The position numbers and the translations under genes were made by a program. Source: Symbiodinium natans (Eukaryota > Sar > Dinophyceae > Suessiales > Symbiodiniaceae). Taken from it: 64,000 bases of DNA. The stretch lies in NCBI GenBank assembly GCA_905221605.1, contig CAJNDS010001347.1, forward strand, positions 259,501 to 323,500, written 5' to 3'. The stretch's first letter is position 1, and each line of letters begins with the position of its first letter. Of this stretch, positions 46,811 to 55,794 are shown one piece after another. Under the pieces are notes generated by a model that saw only the letters and a program-made list of their open reading frames with translations, did not search any database and was not told the origin of the DNA.

Positions 46811-48607
46811 ATGGCGCAAGCTTCAGAAGGAACGGCTGAAGCAGCGGCAGGAGCCACCGGAGGTGTGAGCCATCTCCCGTGGCAGCAGGTCCCGAAGTTT
46901 ACGCCAGGGGTGACAAGCGTGGACGAGTACTCTCAACGGCTTCGCTTTCTCAAAGAGTTGTGGCCAGCCGAGCATCTGTCGTTGTTGGCTCCCCGGGCAG
47001 CCCTCTTGGTGGAGGGGGCCGCCTTCCAAAAGGTGAGCCGGATCAAGCCCGAGCAGTTGCGAGGACCTGATGGTGTGAAGTACCTTGTGGAGTCGCTGGG
47101 CGGGTCTTGGGGAAAGACCACAGTGGAGGAGCGATACCACTTCTTTGAGCAGGCCATCTTTCAGACGCAACAGAAGGCGGACGAGAGTAACGATTCGTAC
47201 ATTGCCAGACACGACGCTTTCTTTGAGGAACTCTTGAGCCGTGGGGTGACCCTTGAAGAGATCCGCGCCTATGTTCTTCTCCGTCATTCCTTGTTGGCCC
47301 CGGAGGACAAGAAGCGTGTGATCGTGGAAGCCAAGGGCGACTTGAAGTACCAAGAAACGGTCCGAGCAGTGCGGCTCTTGGGGTCCAAGTTCTTCACAGA
47401 CTTTCAGAACCGTAGTGGCCCGGGAAATGCCAAGGCAATGGATCGAAGCAAGGTCTACGACATCCACATGACGACAGACGACGACACCTTTGAGGAAGTG
47501 CACATGGCGATGGGACAGGACGAGGACCTCAGCGATGAGCTCATCCTGGCTCACTTCCTTGAGGCCAATGACGAGGACGCCATCTACATCACGGAGTTTG
47601 AAGATCAGATAGTGGAGGCGGTGCAGGAGAGTGAGTTGGCCCCAGTCTTTGCCTCGTACCAAGAAGCTCGTCAAAAGCTGCGGGACAAAGCAAAGTCCAG
47701 GGGGTTCTGGCCCATCAAGGGCAAGATGAAGGGGAAGGGCCAGTCCGGGAAGAGAGGCAAGGGTTATGGTTCCTGGGATGGGGGCCGTCGACGTTCCCTT
47801 GCAGATCGGATCGCCAACTCCAACTGCAAACAATGTGGGGCCAAAGGGCACTGGAAGCGGGAGTGCCCGAAGAACGACGCTAAGCCAGAGGCGACCTTGT
47901 TTGCCCAGATCCAGCCGACCGATCCCTTCCAATCGGAGGTTCTCCAGACCCTGCCAGACTCCGAGCCCTTCAACATCGATGAGGACGACAGCGCATGGAC
48001 ACAGAGAGGGGTTAGCACAGGGACAGGGAATACTGGAGTAATTCAGGACTTCGGGGAGACTTGCTTTATGGTTGCGCCAAAGGTGGGGCCTTCTTTGTCT
48101 CTCGAGTCTTGCCTTGCACGACGTTTGTTAATGATTCACAGGACATGTAGGACGCCAAGCTGTGCGCCGCCGGGTGCATCTTCTGAGGCGCAAGGGCCGG
48201 CAACCGCGCCGAAGCAGGCAGTTTTGAGACGCAGCAAGCCCAGTCCCATAATTCCTGAAGCAATTCTAGTAGCCACTGTAGGTACTGAGGGGGTGCTAGA
48301 TACAGGGGCCAGTAGGACTGTGCTAGGAGACCAAAGGGTTCGAGAAGTGATAAGCGGTCTTGCTGCAGAGTGTCGCGGTCGAGTAAGGAAGATAGCTTCT
48401 GATGTCACCTTCCGTTTTGGAAACAGCGGGACACTCACGTCAAAATTTGCGCTGCTGCTGCCCACCTCAGAAGACACATGGGTCAGAGTTGAGGTGATCC
48501 CCGGAAACACTCCTTTGTTGATATCAAATCGTCTTCTCAGGGACCTAGACGCAGTTATTCATGTTAAAGAGGGGTATTTAATGCTGGGTGGTTCTAGGAG
48601 ACCTTAG
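46811..48607 (+). CDS. gag: Gag with aspartic protease (copia)
   Basis: 598 codons from an ATG in good context (CGCCATGG). The N-terminal two-thirds is a helical Gag region (residues about 25-280). A basic Gly/Lys-rich stretch follows (about 300-330) and a zinc knuckle C339-x2-C-x4-H-x4-C352 for RNA binding. The C-terminal part is a retropepsin-like protease with the active-site DTGAS at 497-501 and a later ILLISNRLL-like segment. Gag packages RNA; the protease matures the polyprotein. The frame ends at TAG 48605, but the same protein continues in the +1 frame from about 48588, so a one-base insertion near a GGG at 48592-48594 probably broke the polyprotein. Confidence 0.9.
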   Translation: MAQASEGTAEAAAGATGGVSHLPWQQVPKFTPGVTSVDEYSQRLRFLKELWPAEHLSLLAPRAALLVEGAAFQKVSRIKPEQLRGPDGVKYLVESLGGSWGKTTVEERYHFFEQAIFQTQQKADESNDSYIARHDAFFEELLSRGVTLEEIRAYVLLRHSLLAPEDKKRVIVEAKGDLKYQETVRAVRLLGSKFFTDFQNRSGPGNAKAMDRSKVYDIHMTTDDDTFEEVHMAMGQDEDLSDELILAHFLEANDEDAIYITEFEDQIVEAVQESELAPVFASYQEARQKLRDKAKSRGFWPIKGKMKGKGQSGKRGKGYGSWDGGRRRSLADRIANSNCKQCGAKGHWKRECPKNDAKPEATLFAQIQPTDPFQSEVLQTLPDSEPFNIDEDDSAWTQRGVSTGTGNTGVIQDFGETCFMVAPKVGPSLSLESCLARRLLMIHRTCRTPSCAPPGASSEAQGPATAPKQAVLRRSKPSPIIPEAILVATVGTEGVLDTGASRTVLGDQRVREVISGLAAECRGRVRKIASDVTFRFGNSGTLTSKFALLLPTSEDTWVRVEVIPGNTPLLISNRLLRDLDAVIHVKEGYLMLGGSRRP

Positions 48608-49529
48608 ATGGGATGAGCGAGGCCTATCCATAGTCAATCTGTCAGATCTCCTTCACGTCGGGGACAGGAAGGCTCCTGTCTACGTTGTTGACAGTCTGGG
48701 GGCGCACCCGCGTCCAGAAGCCTCCTCGGGAACACCAGCCAACAGTCCAGTCCCCAGTCCCCCAGAAGATGTTTCCGTTCCACCAGAATCAGCAAAGCAG
48801 CGTTTCCAGGAACCACAGAACACAACACGGCAGCCTGAGCTCAAGCAGACAGCACGAATCTTCGAATATCCTTCTCCTTCGCCGAGCGGCTTCCAACCGA
48901 GCGATGCCCACCTCAGTCAAGCAGTCCGTGAAGAAGCTCCAAGAGAAGATGCCCGAGGTCAATCTGGACGAACCTCTCTCCGCGGAGGAGGATGTGCACC
49001 TGGCCGAGGAACAGCTGACCATGGTAAAGTACTTGGAGGTGGAAGTTGTCCGCCCACCGGGGATTGCGAATCTTCGGGAATGGGGCCAAGTGGTGATCGC
49101 GGCTGGCAAGCACAAAGGAAAGAGTCACGAGAAAACGTTCGAGACCGACCTGTCCTACTCGATCCTCATGGCTCGGAAGTCTTCTCTCAGCAGCCCATGG
49201 GCACTGTCGTTCAAGAACTATGCCCTGATGCGACTGAAGCAGATGGCCAAGACGGAGCAGGCGAGGTCCACGACCAAGGCGGAGGCAAAGAACATCAAGT
49301 CCCAGGGTCCAGCCGTCATGGACGGAGAGGAGAGCGATGGGTGGAAGCTCTGCTCGCCGGATGCCACATCCCAGCTGCACCGAGCCGGGGCAGCAAGAGG
49401 AACAGTCAGCCGGGGGCAAGCTCGCAGATGCCCATTGCCATGTCGCCGGAGGAGATCATGACGCGCCGGGCCGTGCTCGAAAGAGAGCTGACGAGGCTTC
49501 GGGAGATCGAAGATGCCGACAAGGAGTGA
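48588..49529 (+). pseudogene. Middle pol region, frame-broken
   Basis: The protein-like reading moves between frames. It runs RWDERGLSIVNLSDLLHVGD onward in one frame to about 48860. From 48904 to about 49340 it is in the next frame (MPTSVKQSVKKLQEKMPEVN, then a GKHKGKSHEKTF segment and SSPWALSFKNYALMRLKQM). It then returns to the first frame (MPIAMSPEEIMTRRAVLERE) and stops at 49529. The GKHKGK part resembles a small domain common in dinoflagellate copia polyproteins. At least three indels separate these pieces. Introns are possible but less likely in a retroelement. Confidence 0.65.
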
Positions 49530-50752
49530 GGGTTGATCCAAGCATGGAGACGGACGCAAGCAATCAAGGGAGGCATGGCAAGGTTCAACAAATGTGTGCA
49601 CAAATAGACAAGTACATCCTGCAAATCGAAGAACAACTTGGTGATGCAGTGAGAAATTCGGTGTGCCAGTACCGTCTGCCCTCCCTTGATGTCATCGAAA
49701 TCGGTAGTGGGGCCATTTGCGCAGCCGTTCAGAGATGTGGCGGGAGAGCTTTAACACTTTCTCCGGCAAAGCTTGGGAGCGCTCGGGGTATGTATGATCG
49801 CCTCTGGAAGCTGATCTCAATGTATGAGCCGACACATCTCTGGTTGGATTTGCAGCAGCCGTGGAACCACAAAACAGACAAGGGCAAAAAGACACCATGG
49901 CCAGGACAGTTTCTTCTTGACCTTTATCGCTACCAAACAGAACGAGGCAAGCACATACATTTCCTGTGTGGCCAGGGTTTCTTTGAGCAAATGGCGCCTC
50001 AACTCCAAGAGGTTCAACAGGGCACTTTGCGAATGATTCATGAGCTGGAAGTGGGAGACACACCGCCAGGAAACAACCATCTCCGCAAAGCCACCACACT
50101 GTACACCACGTCCAGACGACTGCAGCAAAGTGTCGACACTCGCTTTCAGACAGCGGGTCCAGATCCCAGTGGGCGAAGCAACCGCATGTTCCCACGAGAG
50201 AGGCGTCTTGCCAAACGGGTAGCCTTGCACCTAGGTCAGGACTTAGGGTTTCCTCTGCCTTTAGAAGAGCTGTTGTTTAATGTTGAAAAGCGGGGAGTCT
50301 CTAACTCTGACATTACTGCCGCCCAGCAAGTTTTGAAGCGCCGAAGACTGTTTGGAAAACAGCCAGGGCCGACAATCTCTGGAAGCGAGGCTCCTAGGAT
50401 AAGTTGGGATACAGTTTTTCGAGATGTTAACGCGAGGGTTCCGAAAGGGGGAAAGGTAGGGTTTTCAGAAGGGGACCCGGTAGTCCAACAAGTTCAAGCA
50501 CTGCTTCCACAGATTGTTGTGCAACATGTCGTCTGCTGTCGAGGCACCAACCGGATACAGCCACCTTGTGTGGAGGGAATGCCGCGGGACATGCCTTTAC
50601 GTCAGACGGTTGTGGTAAAAAGGGTTGGTGGTGAAATAGCTATGGATGGTGAGATAGAGGATTGGTCCCAGGTTCCACGATATAAACAGATGCGTAAAGG
50701 CATTCCTGCAAAACTCAGTCTCACAGCTTACGGCATGTCACCTGAAAGGTAA
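49530..50752 (+). CDS. Pol region with methyltransferase-like segment
   Basis: An open frame of about 400 codons, part of a longer frame from 49337. It begins in a coiled-coil part (QQMCAQIDKYILQIEEQLGD). The segment from about 49677 reads LDVIEIGSGAICAAVQRCGG, then ALTLSPAKLGSARGMYDRLW and EPTHLWLDLQQPWN. This order (EIGSG-like motif, downstream acidic/Leu turn, then a P-containing motif) resembles a class I or DNA cytosine methyltransferase fold, but the PC catalytic dipeptide is absent. Captured methyltransferases are known in dinoflagellate LTR elements. The frame ends just before the integrase remnant. Confidence 0.55.
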
Positions 50753-50789
50753 CAGTGATTACTGGCGTCTAAAGCTGCAAACTGTAGGT

Positions 50790-53588
50790 GTGTGCGCCAA
50801 TGTTTCTGCGGGAGAGGCTCATTGGCAACTCGGTAGGACGGAAGCTCATGGTAGGATACTGAAGAGCATGCTTTCTAAAATGGACCATGAAGAGCCCATC
50901 CTGAACGACGAAGATTTTCGTCGGTGTCTGAGAGCGGCAGTGCAGGCTAAGAACAGCTTGAGTAGGGTCCGGGGCTTCACACCTGAACAGGCAGTCCTGG
51001 GTAAACTTTCGCGGCTGCCAGCCTCTCTGATTTCCGACAATAGTGCCACGTGCCATGCTTTAGCCGACAGTGATCTGCCAGAAGGAGTCTCCTTCAGGAG
51101 GGACCTGCAGCGCCGTGAACAGGCCAGAGTCGCATTCATACATGCAGACAACGACAACTCGTACCGTAGGGCTCTACTTCGTCGTTCGAGGCATCCCTGT
51201 GAAAGATATGAGCCGGGCGATTGGGTTCTGTACTGGCGCCGACATAAAGCCGGGAGTCGTGCGGAGCAAGGAAGGTGGTATGGGCCGGGTCAGGTAATTT
51301 GTGGGGATAGCAAGGTAGTGTGGGTGAGCCACTGTGGGCAATTGATCCGTGCAGCTCCTGAGCAGCTGCGATCCGCGTCCTTGAGAGAATGGCAAGGGGT
51401 GCTGGGAAAGACCAGTGCTGAGAGTTCACAAGGGGCAGTAGGTCAAGGGGTTAGAAGGGTGGTCGACCTTGCTGTTCTCGGAGGAACACCTAGCCGAGCA
51501 GAAGTGGAGAGCCAGGGCGAGGTTCCGCAGGATGTTCCCGAACCATTAGGACCCATAGCCCCAGAAGGAGTAGCTGGGATAGAAGCCGGGGGTACGGTTC
51601 CTGAAGTTCCTGAAGAAAATGCGGAGGGAGAACAGCCAGAGATGGAAGTCTCACCTGTGCCGTCGGTAGGTCTCGAGACAGATATGGTAGATGCTTCGAA
51701 CATTCCTGTGCCTGAAGATGACGAAGACGACCTCTTGTTTGGAGACAGTGAGTGTTTTTTCGCACATCCCACACAGTCACAGGCATGGGAAATCAGTTTG
51801 CATGAAACGGAGGTGCCTTTCGAAAACCTCCCGACGCCGCAGCAAGCTTTGCATTTTGTAATGTTAGCCACCGAGGCACGCAAGAAACGAGTTGAAGTAA
51901 GATTGAGGGACTTGAACGAGGGTGAGAGGCAACAGTTCGTAGAAGCTAAGGGCAAGGAGATTCGAGCCTGGCTTGACCACAGGACTGTACGTAAAGTAGC
52001 TGCGGGAACCCTTGATGATAGTCAACTCATGCGTTGCCGCTGGCTTCTCACATGGAAAGGTCCCGAGAAGGATGGAGGGCCGAAACGGGCCAAAGCTAGG
52101 CTAGTGGTGCTTGGGTTTGAAGACCCAGACATTGCTGATATCCCTAATGACGCTCCTACTTTAGGTAAGGACGCCCGACAACTCATCCTTCAGAAGGTGG
52201 CCAGTAACCGTTGGAAACTGATCAACTTCGATGTGTCCACTGCTTTTCTGCAGGGGGAGGGGGATGGTAGAAAGCTAGGCATAAGACCACCTGAAGAGTT
52301 AAGAAGAGCCCTCAACATGCAGGCGCAGGAACAATGCCAGCTCGAAGGCGGCGCTTACGGCAGAATCGATGCTCCGTTTTTGTGGTTTCAGACATTTAAG
52401 AAGACACTTGAAGAGCTTGGTTTTGTGCAAAGCCCTTTCGATGCCTGTGCTTTCAGCCTCGTTTCACAAAGGGCCGATGGTAGTGCTCAGGTTCATGGTG
52501 TTCTGGGAATACACGTAGATGACGGGATTGGGGGAGGTGATGAGTATTTTCGGAGGGTCATAGATCGGTTGCGGGGTATCTACAGCTTTGGGTCGTATGA
52601 TGAGGGCGAGTTCACGTTCACCGGGATTCGTTTTCGCCAATGGGACGATGGGAGCATTGAAATGGACCAAGAGAGGTACATAGAGAAGATCGTGCCCATA
52701 CATGTGTCCCGAGAGCGTAGAGTGAATCCCGCCGCGATGTTGAACCCTGAAGAACTTAAAGAGCTGAGACGCCTCAACGGTAGCCTCCAGTATGCTGCAG
52801 TGCATTCTCGACCCGACCTAGCTGCAAAGGTAGGCTACTTACAGACAAGGGTCAACAAGGGCCAGGTTCAGCATCTTCTGGAAGCTAACCGTGTCCTTCA
52901 AGAGGCCAAAGCTCACCCAATCTCTTTGATGGTTGTGCCAATTCAAGAACAGCATGTTACGTTTTGCACCTTTTCGGATGCTTCCTTCGCCACGTCGAAA
53001 GACCATAACTCGTATCAGGGTACGCTGGTGGTGGCAACAGACTGGCGAATGCTAGCCAACCGCGAAGCTGTGATCATTCCTGTGGCCTGGTCCAGTAAGA
53101 AAATCTCCAGGGTAGTAAGAAGTACATTGAGTGCTGAGGTAGTTTCTCTCTGCGGGTCCGTAGACCGAATGTCCTGGATCAGGTTGTTCTGGGAATGGTT
53201 CAAGAATCCTGCTGTTGATATCGCACATCCGGAAGAAGTCCTTTCCCACGCGCCTCAAGCTTCGTTAGTCACCGACTGTAAGAGCGCTTACGATATAGCT
53301 ACGAAAACTGCTGTACCTACGTGTTCTGAACTACGCACCCAGTTGGAATGCTTGTTGCTAAGGGAGAGACTTCAAGAAAATTGCAAGATGCGCTGGGTTC
53401 ATTCAAAGGCCATGTTAGCGGACTGTTTGACCAAAGTGATGGATAGTTCCGAGTTAAGACGTCACCTACGGGAGGGTTACTATGCCTTATTCGACGAACA
53501 AAAGGTTCTTGAGAATAGAGCGGGGCAGAGACAGTCGCTGCAGTGGCTACGCCAGAACTCAACCAGAGTCTCACCGGAGCACAAGTGA
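50790..53588 (+). CDS. pol: Integrase remnant, reverse transcriptase and RNase H
   Basis: 932 codons. Residues 9-30 (EAHWQLGRTEAHGRILKSML) are the last part of a copia integrase core, with Glu18 at the place of the third catalytic acid. The HHCC finger and both Asp residues are missing upstream. An integrase C-terminal domain follows (GDWVLYWRR...GQLIRAAPEQLR, about 145-200), then an acidic linker. The reverse transcriptase has Asp481 in FDVSTAFLQG and the HVDD catalytic pair Asp577-Asp578. RNase H residues are Asp730, Glu783, Asp829 and Asp878. The ORF start listed has no certain start codon; translation would come from an upstream frame. It ends 29 bp before the 3' LTR. Confidence 0.9.
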   Translation: MCANVSAGEAHWQLGRTEAHGRILKSMLSKMDHEEPILNDEDFRRCLRAAVQAKNSLSRVRGFTPEQAVLGKLSRLPASLISDNSATCHALADSDLPEGVSFRRDLQRREQARVAFIHADNDNSYRRALLRRSRHPCERYEPGDWVLYWRRHKAGSRAEQGRWYGPGQVICGDSKVVWVSHCGQLIRAAPEQLRSASLREWQGVLGKTSAESSQGAVGQGVRRVVDLAVLGGTPSRAEVESQGEVPQDVPEPLGPIAPEGVAGIEAGGTVPEVPEENAEGEQPEMEVSPVPSVGLETDMVDASNIPVPEDDEDDLLFGDSECFFAHPTQSQAWEISLHETEVPFENLPTPQQALHFVMLATEARKKRVEVRLRDLNEGERQQFVEAKGKEIRAWLDHRTVRKVAAGTLDDSQLMRCRWLLTWKGPEKDGGPKRAKARLVVLGFEDPDIADIPNDAPTLGKDARQLILQKVASNRWKLINFDVSTAFLQGEGDGRKLGIRPPEELRRALNMQAQEQCQLEGGAYGRIDAPFLWFQTFKKTLEELGFVQSPFDACAFSLVSQRADGSAQVHGVLGIHVDDGIGGGDEYFRRVIDRLRGIYSFGSYDEGEFTFTGIRFRQWDDGSIEMDQERYIEKIVPIHVSRERRVNPAAMLNPEELKELRRLNGSLQYAAVHSRPDLAAKVGYLQTRVNKGQVQHLLEANRVLQEAKAHPISLMVVPIQEQHVTFCTFSDASFATSKDHNSYQGTLVVATDWRMLANREAVIIPVAWSSKKISRVVRSTLSAEVVSLCGSVDRMSWIRLFWEWFKNPAVDIAHPEEVLSHAPQASLVTDCKSAYDIATKTAVPTCSELRTQLECLLLRERLQENCKMRWVHSKAMLADCLTKVMDSSELRRHLREGYYALFDEQKVLENRAGQRQSLQWLRQNSTRVSPEHK

Positions 53589-53617
53589 AGAAACTTAAAA
53601 AGTTCGTTTTCGATGAG

Positions 53618-53872
53618 TGTTAAACCGACAGGTTCCCATGTTCACTTGTGCTGTCCAACATGTCTTCATCCTCGCCGGCCCTTCCGACAGCTCCGAGGTG
53701 GGAGGGAGAGGCTAGAGCTTGACCAAAACTGCACGGGGTGCAGTGGAGGGCTACATTCAGGGCTGGGTCCTCATAGGGGTCTGTGGACAGACCATAGGGT
53801 TACTTAGGTCAGGGTGCCTCTTTCGACATTGCTTAGGCCGACAGGACCGGGCTTAGGCATAGGGGTTTCACA
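53618..53872 (+). repeat. 3' LTR
   Basis: It is the same as 46464-46718 at all positions compared. It is followed directly by CCCTAAACCC. The sequence before it (GAAGAAACTTAAAAAG, 53588-53603) is purine-rich, but not a classical polypurine tract. Confidence 0.95.
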
Positions 53873-54640
53873 CCCTAAACCCTAAACCCTAAACCCTAAA
53901 CCCTAAACCCTAAACCCTAAACCCTGAACCCCAAAGACCCTAAACCCTCAGAGGTATTGGGCTCCCTGTAACCACCCTGAATAAGCCCTCTTAAGCACCG
54001 TTTGCAGGCCTTGCCTTGGGTAGAAGGGTGGCTCTCGGGCCAAAGAAGGTTTAGGGTTTAGGGTTTAGGGTTTAGGGTTGAGGGTTTAGGGTTTAGGGTT
54101 TAGGGTTTAGGGTTTAGGGTGTAGGGTTTAGGGTTTAGGGCGATTTCTCTTTCCGTAGCTTACTTCAAAGTCCGGGGGTGCGTAGACATGCTTGGGGCTT
54201 AGGGTCCCTAAACCCTAAACCCTTACAAACCCTAAACCCTAAACCTTAAACCGTAGACCCAAAACTCTAAGCCCTAAACCCTAAACCCTAAACCCCAAAC
54301 CCTAAGCCCTAAAACCAGAGTTCCATGAATCGCAACGCAACTTCCCAACGCAAGATACCAGGGTTGACGATTTTCATGGCTGCCATGCCTGCTGATCTTG
54401 CTGACAAGACCAGCTTGTTGTAGAAGACACCTGGGTTTAGGGTTTAGGGCTGGATTCTCAGAGGAGCCACTGCCAGTCAAACTTCATGCGTGGCCATCAA
54501 GCACACAAGACGCTTGGGGTGGATGAATAGTCACGCGAAACCCTGGACCCGAAACCCTAAACCCTAAACCCTAAACCCTAAACCCTAAACCCCAAACCCT
54601 AGACCCTGCGAGGCGACCTCTCAGAGGTGTAAAGACCCTT
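53873..54640. repeat. Telomere-like tracts
   Basis: CCCTAAA lies at 53873-53925, TTTAGGG at 54045-54140, and CCCTAAA at 54208-54310 and 54540-54605. Blocks between are unique and have no convincing frame. Confidence 0.85.
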
Positions 54641-54759
54641 CTAGCGGGCAAAGCGGCGTGAGATGAACACAGTACCAACTTCGGCCATGGCGGTCGCGCA
54701 CGGGAGGAACACAGAGGCCGCAATACTCGACGTGTCGATGAGAATGGAGTACGTGAAGC
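54641..54759 (-). CDS. Candidate terminal exon of a membrane protein
   Basis: GCCGCCCAG|G opens a frame reading FTYSILIDTSSIAASVFLPC, then ATAMAEVGTVFISRRFAR, ending at TAG 54641-54643. The TSILI...VFLP stretch is hydrophobic, with a basic tail. It joins in phase to the exon at 55245-55329 if the intron between them uses a GA donor. The family is not recognised. Confidence 0.6.
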
Positions 54760-55244
54760 CTGGGCGGCTAGGGTTTGGGGTTTAGGGTTTGGGGTTTAGG
54801 GTTTAGGGTGTAGGGTTTGGGGCTTCGGGTTTAGGGTTTGGGGTTTAGGGCTCAGGGTTTTGGGTTTAGGGGTTATGGTTTAGGGCTCAGGGTTTAGGGG
54901 TTATGGTTTAGGGCTCAGGGTTTAGGGGTTAAGGTTTAGGGTTTACGGTTTAGGCGTTTCCCCGTGATTGTGAACGGCTCCAGCCCCCCGGGTTAGCGAT
55001 CTCAAATCGGGCCGACAGGGCTTCGGGGGGGTTTGTGAAGGACCCTTCATTGCACAGCAAACTTCATAAAGTTGGAACATCATCTTCCTCCTTACCCCCA
55101 ACAGGTCCCCCCAAGGTCGCAGGGATACCTTAAACTTCGGGCAGCAGGCGTACAGGGATCCAGGGCCGGCCTATGATTCCCAAACCCTAAACCCTAAACC
55201 CTAAACCCTAAACGGCCCTACGCCCTGAACCCAAACGCCCAATC
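54760..55244 (-). other. Possible GA-AG intron rich in telomere-like repeat
   Basis: Read on the minus strand it starts GATTGGGCG and ends GCCGCCCAG. It contains CCCTAAA/TTTAGGG at 55180-55213 and 54770-54955. It would join codon T|GC in frame. GA donors are a known dinoflagellate feature. Without it the upstream exon reads into TGA. Confidence 0.4.
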
Positions 55245-55329
55245 ATAGGTCGAAGAGACCGATGAGGGCCATCAGCAGACAGCATCCGCAAGTTGAGATG
55301 AAGTGTGCAAACGTCCACTTCAAGCACGC
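55245..55329 (-). CDS. Candidate exon with transmembrane helix
   Basis: CTGGCCCAG|G opens ACLKWTFAHFISTCGCCLLM, then ALIGLFDL, clearly a membrane-spanning segment. The block ends at CTAT|GATTGG. The telomere-like repeat begins about 10 bp upstream of the acceptor. Confidence 0.6.
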
Positions 55330-55519
55330 CTGGGCCAGATTTGGGGGGTTTAGGATTTAGGGTGTAGGGTTTAGGGTTCCGGGGGATTTGGGTTTAGGGC
55401 GGTTAGAGTTAGGGTTTCTGCTTTCGAAGAGGACTTGGTTACCTTGGGTTGAGGGTGCTTCAGTTCCAAGGGGGGGGTGATAAGAACCGTAAACCCTAAA
55501 CCCTAAACCCTAAACCCAG
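55330..55519. repeat. TTTAGGG then CCCTAAA tract
   Basis: Degenerate TTTAGGG lies at 55345-55420 and CCCTAAA at 55490-55515. The second ends in CCCAG, used as acceptor by the next exon. Confidence 0.75.
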
Positions 55520-55794
55520 AGTAGCACTGAAGTCCAAGGTTCTTGAGCTTGCTCTTTACTTGGAGGTTCATGGTACTTATGAATCAATTGAGACCGCACT
55601 TATAACCCACTTACAAGCGCCTTAAGTGCCCTAATATGGTCATAAGTACGGTTCTAAGTACAGTTAGAATTGGTTAATAAGTACAATGGACCTCCAAGTA
55701 CGGCTTGGCTGGTTCTAGCCACTGCTGGCTGTGGATTTGCTCGGTTTCGATCGTCTTGGGCCGGGATTGCCTTCACACCACTGCGTTCAGCTGA
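55520..55794 (+). CDS. Candidate terminal exon split by family A hairpin
   Basis: AACCCAG opens VALKSKVLELAL and reaches the first two bases of a TAC codon at 55557-55558. A 140-bp family A element with TA duplication follows. After it the frame continues as YGLAGSSHCWLWICSVSIVL, then GRDCLHTTAFS, with TGA at 55792-55794. Precise loss of the element plus one TA restores the codon. The restored peptide is strongly hydrophobic and protein-like. Confidence 0.55.
55559..55698. mobile_element. Hairpin element, family A (in-frame insertion)
   Basis: CTTGGAGGTTCATGGTAC at the left; GTACAATGGACCTCCAAG at the right; TA on both sides (55557-55558, 55699-55700). It lies inside the frame of 55520-55794. 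Confidence 0.9.

Larger units (their letters stand above)
46464..53872 (+). mobile_element. Ty1/copia LTR retrotransposon, full length
   Basis: A 7409-bp element with two 255-bp LTRs (offset 7154 bp) that look identical. The order is LTR, primer-binding site, gag with protease, a middle region with a methyltransferase-like segment, integrase remnant, reverse transcriptase, RNase H, LTR. RT before RNase H and after integrase is copia order. It sits in a CCCTAAA tract, with CCCTAA on both outer sides. The coding part has several frame changes and has lost most of the integrase core, so this copy is not self-sufficient. Identical LTRs mean the insertion is recent. Confidence 0.95.

Noticed and set aside
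46823-47932. 369-codon minus-strand ORF opposite gag
   Set aside because: It is a shadow of the gag frame. The plus strand has the zinc knuckle and protease in order.
49692-50230. Minus-strand ORFs of 137 and 167 codons inside the copia element
   Set aside because: They oppose the pol-region frame and show no domain; shadow frames.
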